Below are positions 6,848 through 15,630 of a stretch of DNA of 39,403 nucleotides, piece after piece (positions within the stretch are counted from its first letter, which is position 1; each line of letters starts with the position of its first letter). Made by a program: the position numbers and the translations under genes. This stretch comes from JAYZAP01 sp964645285 (GTDB lineage: Bacteria; Pseudomonadota; Alphaproteobacteria; JAAXGF01), in NCBI GenBank assembly GCA_964645285.1, contig CAZYDR010000023.1, positions 1-39,403 of the forward strand. The letters are read 5' to 3'. The notes under the pieces were generated by a model that ran no database searches, was not told where the DNA came from, and saw only the letters and a program-made list of their open reading frames with translations.

Positions 6848-8761
6848 TTACGCCGCGGGGGGCGAAGCTTCTCCCGTAAGTCTAGCAACGGCGTCATCAA
6901 GCGCAAGGACTTCTTGCTCCTTGCTGCCCAGACGGCGGACCGACACCGTACGCTCTTCGGCCTCGCGTTTACCGATGGCCAGCAGCACCGGCACCTTGGC
7001 AACGCTGTGATGGCGCACCTTATAGCCGATTTTTTCATTGCTGATATCAAGGGCGGCGCGCAGGCCCGCCTCGGTCATGGTCTCAATAACCTCGGCGGCG
7101 TAGTCGTTGCCGTCATGGGTAATCGTCGCCGCCACCACCTGAACCGGCGCCAGCCACAGGGGGAAGCGCCCGGCGTAGTGCTCGATGAGGACGCCGGTGA
7201 AGCGTTCGATGGACCCGAGGATGGCGCGATGGAGCATGACCGGGCGATGCTTCTCGCCATCCTCGCCGATGTAGCTGGCGTCGAGACGCTCGGGCAATAC
7301 GAAATCCGCCTGCAGGGTGCCGCATTGCCACTCCCGGCCGATGGCATCGCGCAACACGAAATCGAGCTTGGGGCCGTAGAACGCACCGTCACCCGGGTTT
7401 AGTTCATACTCGACCCCGGCCTGCTGGGCGGCATTGCGCAGAGCCTCCTCGGCCCGGTCCCAAACCTCATCCGAGCCGGCCCGCACCGCTGGACGGTCGG
7501 CGAAGCGGATGACCACGTCCTCGAAACCGAAGTCGCGATACATGCCGAGGGCCAACCCACAAAACGCCGCGCTCTCCGAATTGATCTGGTCCTCGGTGCA
7601 GAAAATATGAGCATCGTCCTGAGTAAAGCCGCGCACCCGCATGAGCCCGTGCAGGGCGCCCGACGGCTCGTAGCGGTGGCAGGCGCCGAACTCGGCCATG
7701 CGCAGCGGCAGGTCGCGGTAGCTCTTGAGGCCCTGGCGAAAAATCTGCACATGGCAGGGGCAGTTCATGGGCTTCAAGGCAAATGTCCGGTCGTCGACTT
7801 CCGACGTGAACATGTTCTCGCGGAACTTCTCCCAGTGGCCCGAATTCTCCCACAATACCCGGTCGACAAGCTGCGGCGTGTTGACCTCGCCATAGCCCGC
7901 CTTGGTCAGCTTGCGCCGCACATAGTCCTTGAGTCCGCGATACAGGGTCCAGCCGTTAGGGTGCCAGAACACCATGCCGACGGCTTCGTCCTGGAAGTGG
8001 AACAACTCCATCTCCCGGCCCAGGCGGCGGTGGTCGCGGCGCTCGGCCTCCTCGATACGATGGAGATAGGCGGCAAGATCGTCCGTGTTCGCCCAGGCGG
8101 TGCCGTAGATGCGCTGGAGCATGGGATTATTGGAATCGCCACGCCAGTAGGCGCCGGCCAGCTTCATGAGTTTGAACGCCTTGCCCAACCTGGCTGTCGA
8201 TGGCAGGTGCGGGCCGCGGCATAGGTCGATGAAATCACCCTGACGGTAGAGCGAAATAGCCTCGCCCTCGGGCAGGTCGGCAATGATCTCAGCCTTGTAC
8301 AACTCGCCCTGGTCCTTGAAGAAAGCCACCGCCTCGTCGCGATCCCAGACCTCGCGGATCACCGCCTCGTCGCGCTTGACGATCTCGTGCATGCGCGCCT
8401 CGATGGTCTCGAGGTCCTCCGGCGTGAACGGGGTTTCACGGGCGAAATCGTAGAAGAAGCCGTCCTCGATGTTGGGTCCGATGGTGATCTGGGTCTCGGG
8501 ATAAAGCTCCTTGACCGCTTCGGCCATGACATGGGCGGCGTCGTGGCGCAGCAGCTCGAGGGCGTCCGGGCTTTTCGACGTGACGATCTCGATGGCCGCA
8601 TCGCGCTCTATAGGCGTCGCCAGGTCAACCAGTTCGCCGTCGAGGCGAATCGCCAGCGCCGCCTTGGCGAGGCCGGGTCCAATCGCGGCGGCCACAACAC
8701 CGCCGGTCGAGCCGGATTCAAACTGGCGGGCGCTTCCGTCAGGCAAGGTAATGGAAATCAT
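6848..8761 (-). CDS. thrS: Threonyl-tRNA synthetase
   Basis: 637 residues, normal length. An N-terminal TGS domain (1-62) is followed by the second additional domain with the editing residues His73 and His77 (LLRHDAAHVMAEAV) and the downstream LCRGPHL. The class II core carries the zinc-binding motif MNCPCHVQIF, motif 2 MAEFGACHRYEPSGALHGLMR and motif 3 HRAILGSIERF; the C-terminal ~100 residues are the anticodon-binding fold. It charges tRNA-Thr and edits Ser-tRNA-Thr. It is the first gene of the minus-strand translation block and has a promoter with a perfect -35 box 50-78 bases upstream. The Shine-Dalgarno before the ATG is weak. Confidence 0.98.
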   Translation of the reverse strand: MISITLPDGSARQFESGSTGGVVAAAIGPGLAKAALAIRLDGELVDLATPIERDAAIEIVTSKSPDALELLRHDAAHVMAEAVKELYPETQITIGPNIEDGFFYDFARETPFTPEDLETIEARMHEIVKRDEAVIREVWDRDEAVAFFKDQGELYKAEIIADLPEGEAISLYRQGDFIDLCRGPHLPSTARLGKAFKLMKLAGAYWRGDSNNPMLQRIYGTAWANTDDLAAYLHRIEEAERRDHRRLGREMELFHFQDEAVGMVFWHPNGWTLYRGLKDYVRRKLTKAGYGEVNTPQLVDRVLWENSGHWEKFRENMFTSEVDDRTFALKPMNCPCHVQIFRQGLKSYRDLPLRMAEFGACHRYEPSGALHGLMRVRGFTQDDAHIFCTEDQINSESAAFCGLALGMYRDFGFEDVVIRFADRPAVRAGSDEVWDRAEEALRNAAQQAGVEYELNPGDGAFYGPKLDFVLRDAIGREWQCGTLQADFVLPERLDASYIGEDGEKHRPVMLHRAILGSIERFTGVLIEHYAGRFPLWLAPVQVVAATITHDGNDYAAEVIETMTEAGLRAALDISNEKIGYKVRHHSVAKVPVLLAIGKREAEERTVSVRRLGSKEQEVLALDDAVARLTGEASPPAA

Positions 8762-8810
8762 CTGCTCGTTTTTCGTCTTAGCGTGGTTAAGAAAACGTCA
8801 AGAAGGGCGC

Positions 8811-8838
8811 AATTTAGAATGAATTGGTGCCCTGTCAA
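8811..8838 (-). promoter_or_regulatory. Probable thrS promoter
   Basis: On the minus strand a perfect TTGACA (8838-8833), 16 bases, then TAAATT (8816-8811; 4/6). The predicted leader is about 43 bases. The -35 box lies in one arm of an 8-bp inverted repeat (CTGTCAAG 8832-8839, CTTGACAG 8864-8871) whose other arm carries TTGACA facing the divergent SGNH gene. Confidence 0.6.
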
Positions 8839-8933
8839 GAAATCGCGGGCGCTAGTACGGCGCCTTGACAGAGCCCCAGTGGTGGTGGTTCTTGACGCGG
8901 CCCTGCCTGCTTACACGGAAACAGCCGTTGCGT

Positions 8934-10088
8934 ATGCCTGCCTTCAAGAATTTTCTGCTGATCCTGGCCAGTGTCGTGGCCGGCCTGGTGGTCATGGAAG
9001 TGGCGCTGCGCGTCCTCGACATCGCCTATCCCGAATTCCATCGCCTGGACGACCAGCGCGGCTGGGCGCCACGGGCCGGCGTCGAGGGTTGGTGGACCAA
9101 AGAGGGCAAGGCCTATATCCGCAATAACCGGGCCGGCTTCCGCGACCGCGACCATGATCTGACCAAGCCGGACGGCGTGTTCCGCCTGGCCGTCCTCGGC
9201 GACTCCTTCACCGAAGCCCGGGCCCTGCCCCTGGAGGAAACCTTCTGGTCCGTGGCCGGGCGTGACCTTGGCGCTTGCCCGGCGCTGGACGGCGCCGAGA
9301 TGGAAGTGCTCAATTTCGGAGTCTCGGGCTACGGCACGGCCCAGCAATTAGTTACCCTGCGCGACCATGTGCTGGCCTATGAGCCCGACTTGGTGCTGCT
9401 GGCGTTCTATAGCGGCAACGACGTGTGGAACAACAATCGCGCCCTCGATGGCCATGCCGACCGCCCCTACTACACGCTCGACGATGACAGCCTGGTGCTC
9501 GATGACTCGTTTCGCCGTTCGGCGCGCTTTCAAACCAAGATGGCATGGCAGGACGTCAAGCACGGGCTGGTCAACGCCTCCCATGTGCTGCAACTCATCA
9601 AGGCCGGCTATTACGCGGGCAAGGCAATGTGGCGCGGCGCCGCGCCGGACGCCGGCGGGTTCACCGCATCCCCGTCCGACGGCGTCTACCGGGCGTCGGT
9701 CGATGACGCCTGGTATGATGCCTGGGCGGTGACCGAGGCGCTGATTACGGCGTTGCGCGATGACGTAGCCGAAAGCGGAGCGGCTCTGTGGATCGCCAGC
9801 CTGAGCAACGCCGTCCAGACCCATCCGGATCCGCAGATGCGAAGCGACTTCGCGGCGGCCCTCGGTGTCGAGACCCTGTCATATCCCGATGACCGCATCG
9901 CTGCCTTCGCCGCGTCCCAGGGCATACCGTCCATCACCCTGGCGCCGCCGCTACGAGCCTACGCCGAAGCCAACAACGCCACCCTGCATGGCTTCGCCGG
10001 CGGTACCCCGGGCTACGGCCACTGGAACCGCCAGGGCCACGCCCAGGCCGGCGCCCTAATCGCCGAGGCGATCTGCGCCGGGTTCTAG
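8934..10088 (+). CDS. Membrane-anchored SGNH/GDSL-hydrolase-like protein
   Basis: 384 residues from the ATG at 8934; the frame extends 23 codons upstream, but a hydrophobic signal anchor (residues 7-28) directly follows this ATG. Visible SGNH blocks: GDSFTEA with the candidate nucleophile Ser91, NFGVSGYG near 127, SGNDVWNN with Gly161-Asn162, and a C-terminal GHWNRQGH (His363, His369). Such proteins, facing the periplasm, often add or remove acyl groups on surface polysaccharides or peptidoglycan. The usual Asp two residues before the catalytic His is Tyr361 here, so activity is uncertain. It converges on a GT9 glycosyltransferase with a 4-base CTAG overlap, consistent with a glycan-related role, but substrate and reaction are unknown. 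Confidence 0.8.
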   Translation: MPAFKNFLLILASVVAGLVVMEVALRVLDIAYPEFHRLDDQRGWAPRAGVEGWWTKEGKAYIRNNRAGFRDRDHDLTKPDGVFRLAVLGDSFTEARALPLEETFWSVAGRDLGACPALDGAEMEVLNFGVSGYGTAQQLVTLRDHVLAYEPDLVLLAFYSGNDVWNNNRALDGHADRPYYTLDDDSLVLDDSFRRSARFQTKMAWQDVKHGLVNASHVLQLIKAGYYAGKAMWRGAAPDAGGFTASPSDGVYRASVDDAWYDAWAVTEALITALRDDVAESGAALWIASLSNAVQTHPDPQMRSDFAAALGVETLSYPDDRIAAFAASQGIPSITLAPPLRAYAEANNATLHGFAGGTPGYGHWNRQGHAQAGALIAEAICAGF

Positions 10089-10999
10089 CGCGGGTTCAAG
10101 CGTCCGAGCACGTCGCCCACCGAAAGGTCGGCCAGAGTCGGCCGTTGCAGGATTTCGACCGCGGGCCCGCGGGGCGCCGTCTGGGTCGGCTTGGACGCCG
10201 CCGAGAACAGCACCAGGGACGGACAGCCGGCCAGGGCGATGAGATGCATGGGGCCGGTGTCGTTGCCAATGGCCACTGCCGCCGCACGGGCCAGAGCGGC
10301 GATTTCGTCGAAGCTGGTACGACCGCCCAAATTCACGGCTTCGGGGCAGGCCCAGGCGATGATGTCGAGAACGTCGCGCTCGGCGGCAGCGCCGATCAAC
10401 ACCGGGCGTATTCCCTGGCCGTTCAGGGCGACCGCCGCCGCGCCGTACTGTGCCGCCGGCCAACGCTTTTCCGGGCGACGGGCCGAACCGCCGGGCACCA
10501 ACAGGGCAAACCGCCCATCCGGCCGCAAGGCGGCGATGTCAGCATCGAGCCAGGCAATATCCGGGCCCGGCGCCTCGGCAATGCCGGCCATGGCAAGTTG
10601 CTCGGCTTCGCGCTCCACCGTATGCATGGAATCCCGGGCCGGGTTGACGTGGGGGTACGAGCAACCGGGGGCGATACCCGACCATTCGGGCCGGCCCATG
10701 AGCCGGTAATATATATGGGTCCGGGTAGCGTGCTGCAGGTCATAGACCCGGTCGAAATTCCCGGCGCGCAGCCGGCGGGTCTGGCCAAGCCATTGGTCAA
10801 GCCGCCACGCCGGTGGACGCTCGTCAAGCCAGATCTCATGGAACCAACCGCCGGCACGGGCAAAGTCAGCGTAAGGCGCGGTGGTCAGCAGCACCAGATG
10901 ATCATCGGCGTGGTGGGCGCGGATGGCCTGAAAGGCGCCGGTCGCCAGCACCATATCGCCAAGAGCGCTCAGCTTGATGACCAGGATACACCCCACCAC
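10085..10999 (-). CDS. Glycosyltransferase family 9 (heptosyltransferase-like)
   Basis: 304 residues with the GT9 hallmarks: N-terminal VIKLSALGDMVLATG, LQHATRTHIYYRLMG, a VPGGSARRPEKRWP nucleotide-sugar loop and the C-terminal GNDTGPMHLIALAGCPSLVLFS block. GT9 enzymes transfer heptose from ADP-heptose to the LPS core at the inner membrane, but members are broad and some act on other sugars. It starts 18 bases after a GT4 glycosyltransferase on the same strand, so the two probably form one operon building a core or surface glycan. Not assigned to waaC or waaF because the acceptor cannot be read from sequence. Confidence 0.88.
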   Translation of the reverse strand: MVGCILVIKLSALGDMVLATGAFQAIRAHHADDHLVLLTTAPYADFARAGGWFHEIWLDERPPAWRLDQWLGQTRRLRAGNFDRVYDLQHATRTHIYYRLMGRPEWSGIAPGCSYPHVNPARDSMHTVEREAEQLAMAGIAEAPGPDIAWLDADIAALRPDGRFALLVPGGSARRPEKRWPAAQYGAAAVALNGQGIRPVLIGAAAERDVLDIIAWACPEAVNLGGRTSFDEIAALARAAAVAIGNDTGPMHLIALAGCPSLVLFSAASKPTQTAPRGPAVEILQRPTLADLSVGDVLGRLNPR

Positions 11000-11017
11000 T
11001 GACCCGCCCCCGCCGCT

Positions 11018-12214
11018 CTATTCCGCGGCGCGCGCTGCGCCGGCGCCGTGGAGCAGCTCGCGGTAGACCGCCAGGGTAGCGGCGCACATGGCCTCCTTCG
11101 AATAGCGCGCTCGCACCCGGGTCATGGCCCGCGCCGCCAGGGCCTCGCGCTCGGCCGCATCGATCGCCAGGGCCGCCTCGAGAGCCTGGGCCAGGGCGCG
11201 GGCGTTGCCCGGCGCCACCAGCCAGCCGGTCTCGCCATCGACCAGAGTTTCATGGGCGCCGCCATGATCGGTGGCAATGGTCGGCCGGCCCATGGCCTGA
11301 GCCTCGACCGCGACCCGGCCAAAGGCCTCCGGGTCGAGGGATGCTGAAATCACCACATCGGCCAGCATGTAGGCCGCCGGCATGTCGTTGCAGTGTTCGA
11401 CCACATGGACAATGCCGTCAAGACCCCGCGCCTTGATGCGCTTTTCCAGCTCGGCGCGGTAACCCTCGCGGCCCTGGTCATCGCCGACCAGCAGGCAGCG
11501 CACGTCGTCGCGGCCGAGCTTAGCCAAGGCATCGATGACCACGGTCTGACCCTTCCAGCGGGTCAGGCGACCGGGCAGCATAATCACCGGCACACCGTCG
11601 GGCAGACGCCACTGGCTCGCCAGCTTGATGATCCGCTCGCTGCTCGCCTGGGCGGGGTCGAACTGGCCGAAGTCGATGCCCCGGGGCACTACCCGGATAA
11701 GGCTGTCGTCGGCGCCGTAGTTCTGGCGCAGGTGATCGGCGATGAATTCCGAGTTGGCAATCACCCGATCGCCCCGGGCCATGATCGAGTTGTACTTTCG
11801 TTTGAGAAAATTGGTGAAATTGTAGGTGCCGTGAAAGGTGGTAACGAACGGACGGCCGGTGCGCTGCGCGGCATAGAAGGCGCTCCACGCCGGCGCTCGT
11901 GAACGAGCGTGAACGAGATCGACGTTCTCGGCTTCGATCAGCGCCACCAGGCGGTCGATATTGGCGCGGATCACGAACGGATTCTTGCTCGCCAGAGGTA
12001 GGGTTGCGACCTCGGCCCCGGCGCGGATGATCTCGCGTTCCTTGGCGCCGCCGCGCGACGCCACCAGGGAGCGCCAGCCAGCCGCCACAACCGACGCCGA
12101 CACATCCGTGGCGCTGCGCTCAACACCGCCGGCGTCGAGCGCTGGCAGCACCTGAAGGACCGTCGGCCCGTCGTGTTTCGCGCTGCCCTGCTCGGTGCTA
12201 GACTCTGGTTCCAT
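11018..12214 (-). CDS. Glycosyltransferase family 4
   Basis: 398 residues, GT-B fold. The N-terminal domain has VLPALDAGGVERSATDVS (the acceptor-side glycine loop) and ARSRAPAW. The C-terminal domain has LPGRLTRWKGQTVVIDAL and the EAFGRVAVEAQAMGRPTIATD block, which carries the E-x7-E motif that binds the sugar nucleotide, followed by GGAHETLVDGETGWLV. GT4 enzymes retain anomeric configuration and commonly act in LPS core or polysaccharide synthesis. First gene of a probable two-gene operon with the GT9; only 41 bases separate it from the divergent alpha/beta hydrolase. Donor and acceptor unknown. Confidence 0.9.
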   Translation of the reverse strand: MEPESSTEQGSAKHDGPTVLQVLPALDAGGVERSATDVSASVVAAGWRSLVASRGGAKEREIIRAGAEVATLPLASKNPFVIRANIDRLVALIEAENVDLVHARSRAPAWSAFYAAQRTGRPFVTTFHGTYNFTNFLKRKYNSIMARGDRVIANSEFIADHLRQNYGADDSLIRVVPRGIDFGQFDPAQASSERIIKLASQWRLPDGVPVIMLPGRLTRWKGQTVVIDALAKLGRDDVRCLLVGDDQGREGYRAELEKRIKARGLDGIVHVVEHCNDMPAAYMLADVVISASLDPEAFGRVAVEAQAMGRPTIATDHGGAHETLVDGETGWLVAPGNARALAQALEAALAIDAAEREALAARAMTRVRARYSKEAMCAATLAVYRELLHGAGAARAAE

Positions 12215-12255
12215 CCAACACGTCCCCTATTCCCTAACAGCTGGCACCATAGACC

Positions 12256-13029
12256 ATGACCACTCCCGCTTCCAACGATCCCGGCTTCATCGACCGGCCC
12301 GGCGGCCACCGCGTGGCCTATCATGTAACGCCGGGCAAATCGCCGGGCGTGGTTTTCCTCGGCGGTTTCATGTCCGACATGACCGGCACCAAGGCCATGG
12401 CCCTGGAAGCCCACTGCCGGGCCCGGAGCCAGGCCTTCCTGCGCTTCGATTATCTCGGTTACGGCCAGTCCAGCGGCGCCTTCGCCGAGGGCACAATAGG
12501 CCGTTGGGCGGACGACGCCATGGCCGCCATTGACCAGCTAACCGAAGGACCGCAGATTTTGGTCGGCTCGAGCATGGGCGGCTGGACCATGTTGCTGGCG
12601 GCCTTGGCCCTGGGAGAACGGGTCTGTGGCCTGATCGGCATTGCCGCCGCCCCGGACTTCACCGAAGACATCATGTGGGAGATGTTCGACGACGGCCAGC
12701 GCAAGACCCTTATGGAAGATGGCGCGGTCTCCATCCCGTCAGACTACGGCGACGGCGCGCCCTATATCATCAGCCGGGCGCTGATCGAGGACGGCCGCGA
12801 CAATCTGCTGTTGAAAGACGACATTGCCATCGATTGCCCGGTGCGCCTGCTGCAGGGCATGAAGGACGCGGACGTGCCATGGCGCACCGCCCTGGCCGTG
12901 GCCGACAAGCTGACCGGCGGTGATGTGGAGGTCATTCTGGTCAAGGACGGCGACCACCGACTGTCCGAACCCCAGGATCTCGCGCGCCTGCGCGTCACCC
13001 TGGACCGGCTGATCGAACAGGTCGGGTAG
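12256..13029 (+). CDS. Alpha/beta hydrolase (ABHD10-like serine esterase)
   Basis: 257 residues, a complete small alpha/beta hydrolase. The nucleophile elbow is GSSMGG with Ser106; the acid is probably Asp206 (GMKDADVPW) and the base His234 (DGDHRLS). The oxyanion region FLGGFMSDMTGTKA and FDYLGYGQSSG match the ABHD10/BAAT-like esterase group, whose members hydrolyse thioesters or acyl glucuronides. No signal peptide, so cytoplasmic. Diverges from the GT4 gene and converges on the TPR-sulfotransferase with a two-base gap. Natural substrate not inferable. Confidence 0.85.
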   Translation: MTTPASNDPGFIDRPGGHRVAYHVTPGKSPGVVFLGGFMSDMTGTKAMALEAHCRARSQAFLRFDYLGYGQSSGAFAEGTIGRWADDAMAAIDQLTEGPQILVGSSMGGWTMLLAALALGERVCGLIGIAAAPDFTEDIMWEMFDDGQRKTLMEDGAVSIPSDYGDGAPYIISRALIEDGRDNLLLKDDIAIDCPVRLLQGMKDADVPWRTALAVADKLTGGDVEVILVKDGDHRLSEPQDLARLRVTLDRLIEQVG

Positions 13030-13031
13030 GA

Positions 13032-14735
13032 TCAGCCTTCGAGGGTAGCCAGGAGCGGGCCCAGATGAGCCTCGTAATGGCGCCAGCGATCCATTGAATC
13101 GCGGTTGATGGGGCGGCGCACCTGAGCGGCGCTGGCGGTCCGCACAGGCCGTTCCGTGTTGTGGAAGTCGAGACATTGGGCGTCCCACGCCAGCCCGCAG
13201 TGATCAACCAGACGCCGCGCCGCGCCCTCGAGATCAGCCACCACATCTTCGTAGGCAATATCCAGCACCCGGCCCGGCAGCACCGCGCGCCAATGGGCCA
13301 TGAGCCCCTCGTAGGTCTGGAAAACTCGGCCCAGCTCGGTCAGGTCGTAGGAAAACTCGACGCCATGGCTGAACAGGGTCTTGAAGCAGGACAAACAGGT
13401 ATCCCGACCGTCGCGGGTGACGTTGATGATGGTTGCCTTGGGCAGCATCAAATGGATCAGGCCAATGTGCCGAAAGTTCATGGGCATCTTGTCGGTGATG
13501 CGCGGCGCTGTCGGGGCGTGAACCCGGATGCCCTTCCCATAGGCCTCTCCGAGCCCGCGCCAGGGTTCTTCGTCGGCCGCAGCAACGCTGGCGGGATAGC
13601 CTTCGATAGTGCTTACCGGGGCGTCGAGACTGCGTAATTTGCCAGCGCCATAGACGCCCGGATGGCTACCCAGGATCTGTTCGACCAGGGTGGTGCCCGA
13701 GCGCGGCATGCCGACGATGAAAATCGGCGTCTCGCTCTCCGCACCAGCACCGGCAAGGCGCTCAAATAACGGCGCCGTGAAGGTATCGACAATGCCCTCG
13801 GCGCCGTTCTCGAAGCCGGCAATATCGAACGCCACAGTCTCGCGCTTGAGCCGGTTTCCCCGGACCAGACAATCGAACGCCCGATCATAGGCACCACCGT
13901 CCTCATGGGCCTTGGCCAAGGCGAACAGCAATTGGATAGCGTCGTCATCGGTGACAGCCGGATCATCGAGTAGCGCCGTCATGCGATCCACATGTGGGTC
14001 CTTCGCCTGAAAGACCCTGACCGCGCCGAGTTGGCGATAGGCCTCGGCGAAATTGGGCTTGAGATCAAGCGCCCGCTGGTAGGCCGCCGCCGCCTCATCA
14101 ATGCGGCCGAGTTCCTGCAGGGCGTTGCCCAGATTGTTGTGGGCCTCGGCGAAGTTGGGCTTGACCTCAATGGCCCTGCCGTAAGCCGCCGCCGCCTCAT
14201 GGATGCGACCGAGCAGTTGCAGGGCATTGCCCCGATTGCCATGGGCCTCGGCGAAATCCGGATTAAGGCGGATCGCCTCGTCGCAGGCCGCCAGCTCTTC
14301 GTCGGGCCGGTCGAGTTCCTTGAGCGCCACGCCCAGATTGTTGTGAGCTACGGCGAAACCGGCGCTCTGGGCGACGGCCTGACGGTAGGCCGCCACCGCC
14401 TCGTCCAGTTGACCAAGCCGGTGCAGCGCCATGCCCAAATTATTATGAGCCGAAGCCAGTTCGGGCTTGAGGAACACCGCTTCGCGGTAGGCCGCCACCG
14501 CATCCACGGCCTCGCCCCGGGCTTCAAGGGCGACTCCCATATTGTAGTGGGTCTCGGCCACATCGGGGGCGGCGGCGACAGCCTTGTTGAACAATTCCAC
14601 GGCCTGCCCGGTATCACCGATCCGCGCTTTCTCGATGCCGAGACGCAACAGCGCGCCGACGTCCTCGCCCGCCGGCGCCGCCGTACTACGCCGTCCCTGG
14701 ACTTTCGCCGCCGCGCGCCGTTGTTTCCTGTTCAC
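13032..14735 (-). CDS. TPR-repeat sulfotransferase
   Basis: 567 residues from a GTG start. MNRKQRRAAAK is followed by about six 34-residue tetratricopeptide repeats (26-236; e.g. NNLGNALQELGRIDEAAAAY), visible in the DNA as a 102-base periodicity. The C-terminal half (from ~337) is a sulfotransferase domain: FIVGMPRSGTTLVEQI at 339-354 is the loop that binds the 5'-phosphosulfate of PAPS, and NVTRDGRDTCLSCF is the 3'-phosphate-binding block. It should move sulfate from PAPS to an unknown acceptor, with the TPRs selecting the partner or protein. Last gene of the minus-strand set with the SDR (10-base gap) and CtBP-like dehydrogenase. No PAPS-making genes are in the window. Confidence 0.9.
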   Translation of the reverse strand: MNRKQRRAAAKVQGRRSTAAPAGEDVGALLRLGIEKARIGDTGQAVELFNKAVAAAPDVAETHYNMGVALEARGEAVDAVAAYREAVFLKPELASAHNNLGMALHRLGQLDEAVAAYRQAVAQSAGFAVAHNNLGVALKELDRPDEELAACDEAIRLNPDFAEAHGNRGNALQLLGRIHEAAAAYGRAIEVKPNFAEAHNNLGNALQELGRIDEAAAAYQRALDLKPNFAEAYRQLGAVRVFQAKDPHVDRMTALLDDPAVTDDDAIQLLFALAKAHEDGGAYDRAFDCLVRGNRLKRETVAFDIAGFENGAEGIVDTFTAPLFERLAGAGAESETPIFIVGMPRSGTTLVEQILGSHPGVYGAGKLRSLDAPVSTIEGYPASVAAADEEPWRGLGEAYGKGIRVHAPTAPRITDKMPMNFRHIGLIHLMLPKATIINVTRDGRDTCLSCFKTLFSHGVEFSYDLTELGRVFQTYEGLMAHWRAVLPGRVLDIAYEDVVADLEGAARRLVDHCGLAWDAQCLDFHNTERPVRTASAAQVRRPINRDSMDRWRHYEAHLGPLLATLEG

Positions 14736-14745
14736 CGGGCTGCAT

Positions 14746-15630
14746 TCATGACTCGTTGGCGAGCAGCGCGCGCAGGCCGGTCTCGTAGTCGGGATAGGCC
14801 AGAGCTACGCCTAGTTCCTTCTTCATGCGGCTGTTCCGCACCCGCTTGTTGTCGGCGTAAAAGCTCTGGGCCATGGGCGAGAGCTCGGCGTCAAGGAAGG
14901 CCACCAGGGGCGGCGGTTTGACCCCAAGCAAATCGCAGGCGAAGGCGACCGCGTCCTGGGGCGGCGCCGGCTTGTCGTCACAAACGTTATAAATCCGGCC
15001 GCCGTCGGGCCGGGCCATGGAGGCGCGCAGCACGGCGACGATGTCGTCCACATGAATGCGCGAGAACACCTGGCCCTGTTTGTCGATGCGCTTGGCCCGG
15101 CCCTGGCGCACCGCATCGAGCGGACTGCGGCCGGGCCCGTATATTCCGGCCAGGCGAAAAACCTGGGTCGGAATACCGTAGCTCGACCAAAACTCGATCC
15201 ACTGCTCCTCGGCCAGGACCCGGTGCTGACCGCGCGCGCCGGATGGTGTCGTCGGCGTCTCCTCATCGACCCACAGGCCGCGATGATTGCCATAGACCCC
15301 GGTAGTCGAGAGATAGCCGATCCAGTCGAGGCTCTCGACCTCGGCAATGTCGAGACCGTGATGAAAGATCGCGCCGTCGCCGTCTTCGCCGGGCGGAGTA
15401 GAGGCCAAGAGATGCGTCGTGCCGGCCAGCGTCGCCACCGGATCGACCATGGGTCGCGCGCCGTCGAACAGCCAGGCATCAATGCCGAGAGCCGCCAGTT
15501 CACCGCACCGGGCCGCCTCGCGGCAGGTCCCGGCGACGGCCCAACCATCGGCCAAAAGCGACCGGGCCAGGGCTTCGGCGGTGTAGCCAAGGCCGCAGCA
15601 GAACAGGCGGCCGGGGGCTGTCGTCGTCAT
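14746..15630 (-). CDS. SDR-family NAD(P)-dependent oxidoreductase/epimerase (YeeZ-like)
   Basis: 294 residues from the ATG at 15630; the open frame reaches further, but the Rossmann start (RLFCCGLGYTAEALARSLL, residues 7-25) directly follows this ATG and the ATG overlaps the upstream stop (ATGA), which argues for coupling. Extended-SDR features: YLSTTGVYGNHRGLWVDE, the FRLAGIYGPGRSPL block and a HVDDIVAVL helix. The GLGYTAEAL loop resembles YeeZ-like SDRs of unknown substrate. Sits between the CtBP-like dehydrogenase and the TPR-sulfotransferase. Confidence 0.87.
   Translation of the reverse strand: MTTTAPGRLFCCGLGYTAEALARSLLADGWAVAGTCREAARCGELAALGIDAWLFDGARPMVDPVATLAGTTHLLASTPPGEDGDGAIFHHGLDIAEVESLDWIGYLSTTGVYGNHRGLWVDEETPTTPSGARGQHRVLAEEQWIEFWSSYGIPTQVFRLAGIYGPGRSPLDAVRQGRAKRIDKQGQVFSRIHVDDIVAVLRASMARPDGGRIYNVCDDKPAPPQDAVAFACDLLGVKPPPLVAFLDAELSPMAQSFYADNKRVRNSRMKKELGVALAYPDYETGLRALLANES

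Noticed and set aside
14040..14560. DNA-level 102-base tandem repeats as a possible CRISPR or satellite array
   Set aside because: The period and content are explained by the 34-residue TPR units of the sulfotransferase.
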